Origin: an uncultured Desulfobacter sp.
GTDB taxonomy: Bacteria > Desulfobacterota > Desulfobacteria > Desulfobacterales > Desulfobacteraceae
NCBI RefSeq assembly: GCF_963665355.1
Contig: NZ_OY762229.1
Location: forward strand, 1 to 64,000
Reading direction: 5' to 3'
DNA: 64,000 bases
Made by a program: the position numbers and the translations under genes. Of the stretch, positions 63,482 through 64,000 are shown piece by piece; the first letter of the stretch is position 1; every line of letters starts with the position of its first letter. The notes beneath the pieces were generated by a model. That model was not told where the DNA came from and searched no databases. It saw nothing but the letters and a program-made list of their open reading frames with translations.

Positions 63482-64000
63482 TTAAGGCACACATCGTACG
63501 ACTCGTTTCATCGGTCTCGGCAAGAGTACTCCAAGCTCACCGAACACTCTTTCCGAAGGGAACCGGCGTATGCCTCGCGAATGCACTTTGTGCCCATCAA
63601 CCAGAAAACGTCTAACGCGATTATAAACATGTCGCTCAACAGCACGATAGGCTATCTGAATCGTGCCGTAACAGAAGTAAGCGCTCCAGCCCTGCAATAA
63701 GTCGTTCAGTCGGTCTCTGACATCAGGCCATGAACCCTTTTCACAGGGTCTTAGTATGTTCCTTACTTTCTGTTTCAGCCGGTTCACACTCTTCTTTGAC
63801 GGGTTTGCTCCCATATATTGCTTCCTGTTTTCCGAAACCAGATTTGACCAAAAGTATAACCAAGAAAATCAAAGCTCTCATTTCGGTCATCTACAACGAC
63901 GCTTTTATCCTGATTTAATTTCAGTCCAAGTCGTTCCATAACAGCACCGGTTAATTGCAACGAGTCCTTTGCTCTGCCCCGGCTTAAAATAACAAAATCA
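63482..64000 (-). pseudogene. group II intron reverse transcriptase/maturase, C-terminal part, frameshifted
   Basis: From the window edge the frame reads DDFVILSRGRA (the YADD active-site motif, cut by the edge), MERLGLKLNQDKS, ESFDFLGYTFGQIWFRKTG, then closes. One base out of frame, from about 63820, it resumes YMGANPSKKSVNRLKQKVRN and the maturase X domain: DRLNDLLQGWSAYFCYGT, VERHVYNRVRRFLVDGHKV and FGELGVLLPRPM. A single base is missing near 63818-63828. The intron would depend on another copy for splicing help. Confidence 0.8.

Larger units (their letters stand above)
63376..64000 (-). mobile_element. group II intron, 3' portion
   Basis: The intron runs on the minus strand and leaves the window at 64000. 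Domain V is at 63433-63467: AGCCGGATGCGG, loop TAGCT, CCGCACGTCCGGTT, with the AGC triad and AC bulge. Domain VI follows (GGACAGG ... CCTGTCC) and the intron ends ...TTGACTCTAC at 63376. The 3' exon is the arm TGGCCGTGCCCGGCTGGGGC, a GC-rich hairpin sequence. Insertion next to stem-loops is the habit of bacterial class C introns. Confidence 0.8.

Overview
The window looks like chromosomal DNA of an anaerobic deltaproteobacterium (Desulfobacterota, Desulfobacter/Desulfobacula-like). This is inferred from the gene set: a six-subunit Rnf complex in the order CDGEAB, a sigma-54 response regulator, a complete branched-chain amino acid (Liv) ABC operon, a bacteriohemerythrin, PEP-CTERM proteins and many insertion sequences. 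No 16S or other marker gene is present, so the placement is a judgement from gene content.

Positions 1-19.7 kb are orderly housekeeping and energy genes: the 3' part of a sigma-54 response regulator, a glyoxalase-fold protein, an exported N-acetylmuramoyl-L-alanine amidase, livJHMGF followed by an Xaa-Pro aminopeptidase, a LOG-family protein, rnfCDGEAB on the minus strand, then flavodoxin, MauE/DoxX-like, rhodanese and hemerythrin genes on the plus strand.

Positions 19.7-34.5 kb form an outer-membrane transport island. One operon holds an O-methyltransferase, a TonB-dependent receptor (TBDR) and a ZinT-like metal-binding protein, divergent from a PchR/YbtA-type AraC regulator. A MarR regulator lies between an RND exporter/LolA-like/beta-barrel operon and a second operon of methyltransferase, DUF4405-like membrane protein, TBDR and methyltransferase. 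The same 15-bp palindrome sits in front of both flanking operons, with a weaker copy in front of the MarR gene. No siderophore synthase is visible. A metallophore or other small-molecule uptake, modification and export system is the best inference.

Positions 34.5-56 kb are a decay and expansion zone. It contains a znuB-like pseudogene, a truncated TBDR, a frameshifted PA-IL-like lectin-fold gene, an IS5-family and an ISAzo13-family element side by side, fragments of an IS91-type transposase, a LuxR/MalT-type regulator and an ABC exporter, two AraC-TBDR modules with an AraC gene broken into opposing halves, a DUF4198-like protein and an IS1634-type transposase. A dispersed repeat of about 55 bp, several copies of which lie at module borders, and a 54-bp direct repeat organise this zone.

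Positions 56-64 kb carry an MntA/HepT toxin-antitoxin pair (HepT frameshifted), an ABC ATPase with a permease fused to an M1-peptidase-like domain that lacks the zinc motif, a HEAT-repeat protein, and the 3' half of a group II intron inserted in one copy of a repeat whose other copy carries a perfect 52-bp palindrome. No tRNA, rRNA or CRISPR array was seen.
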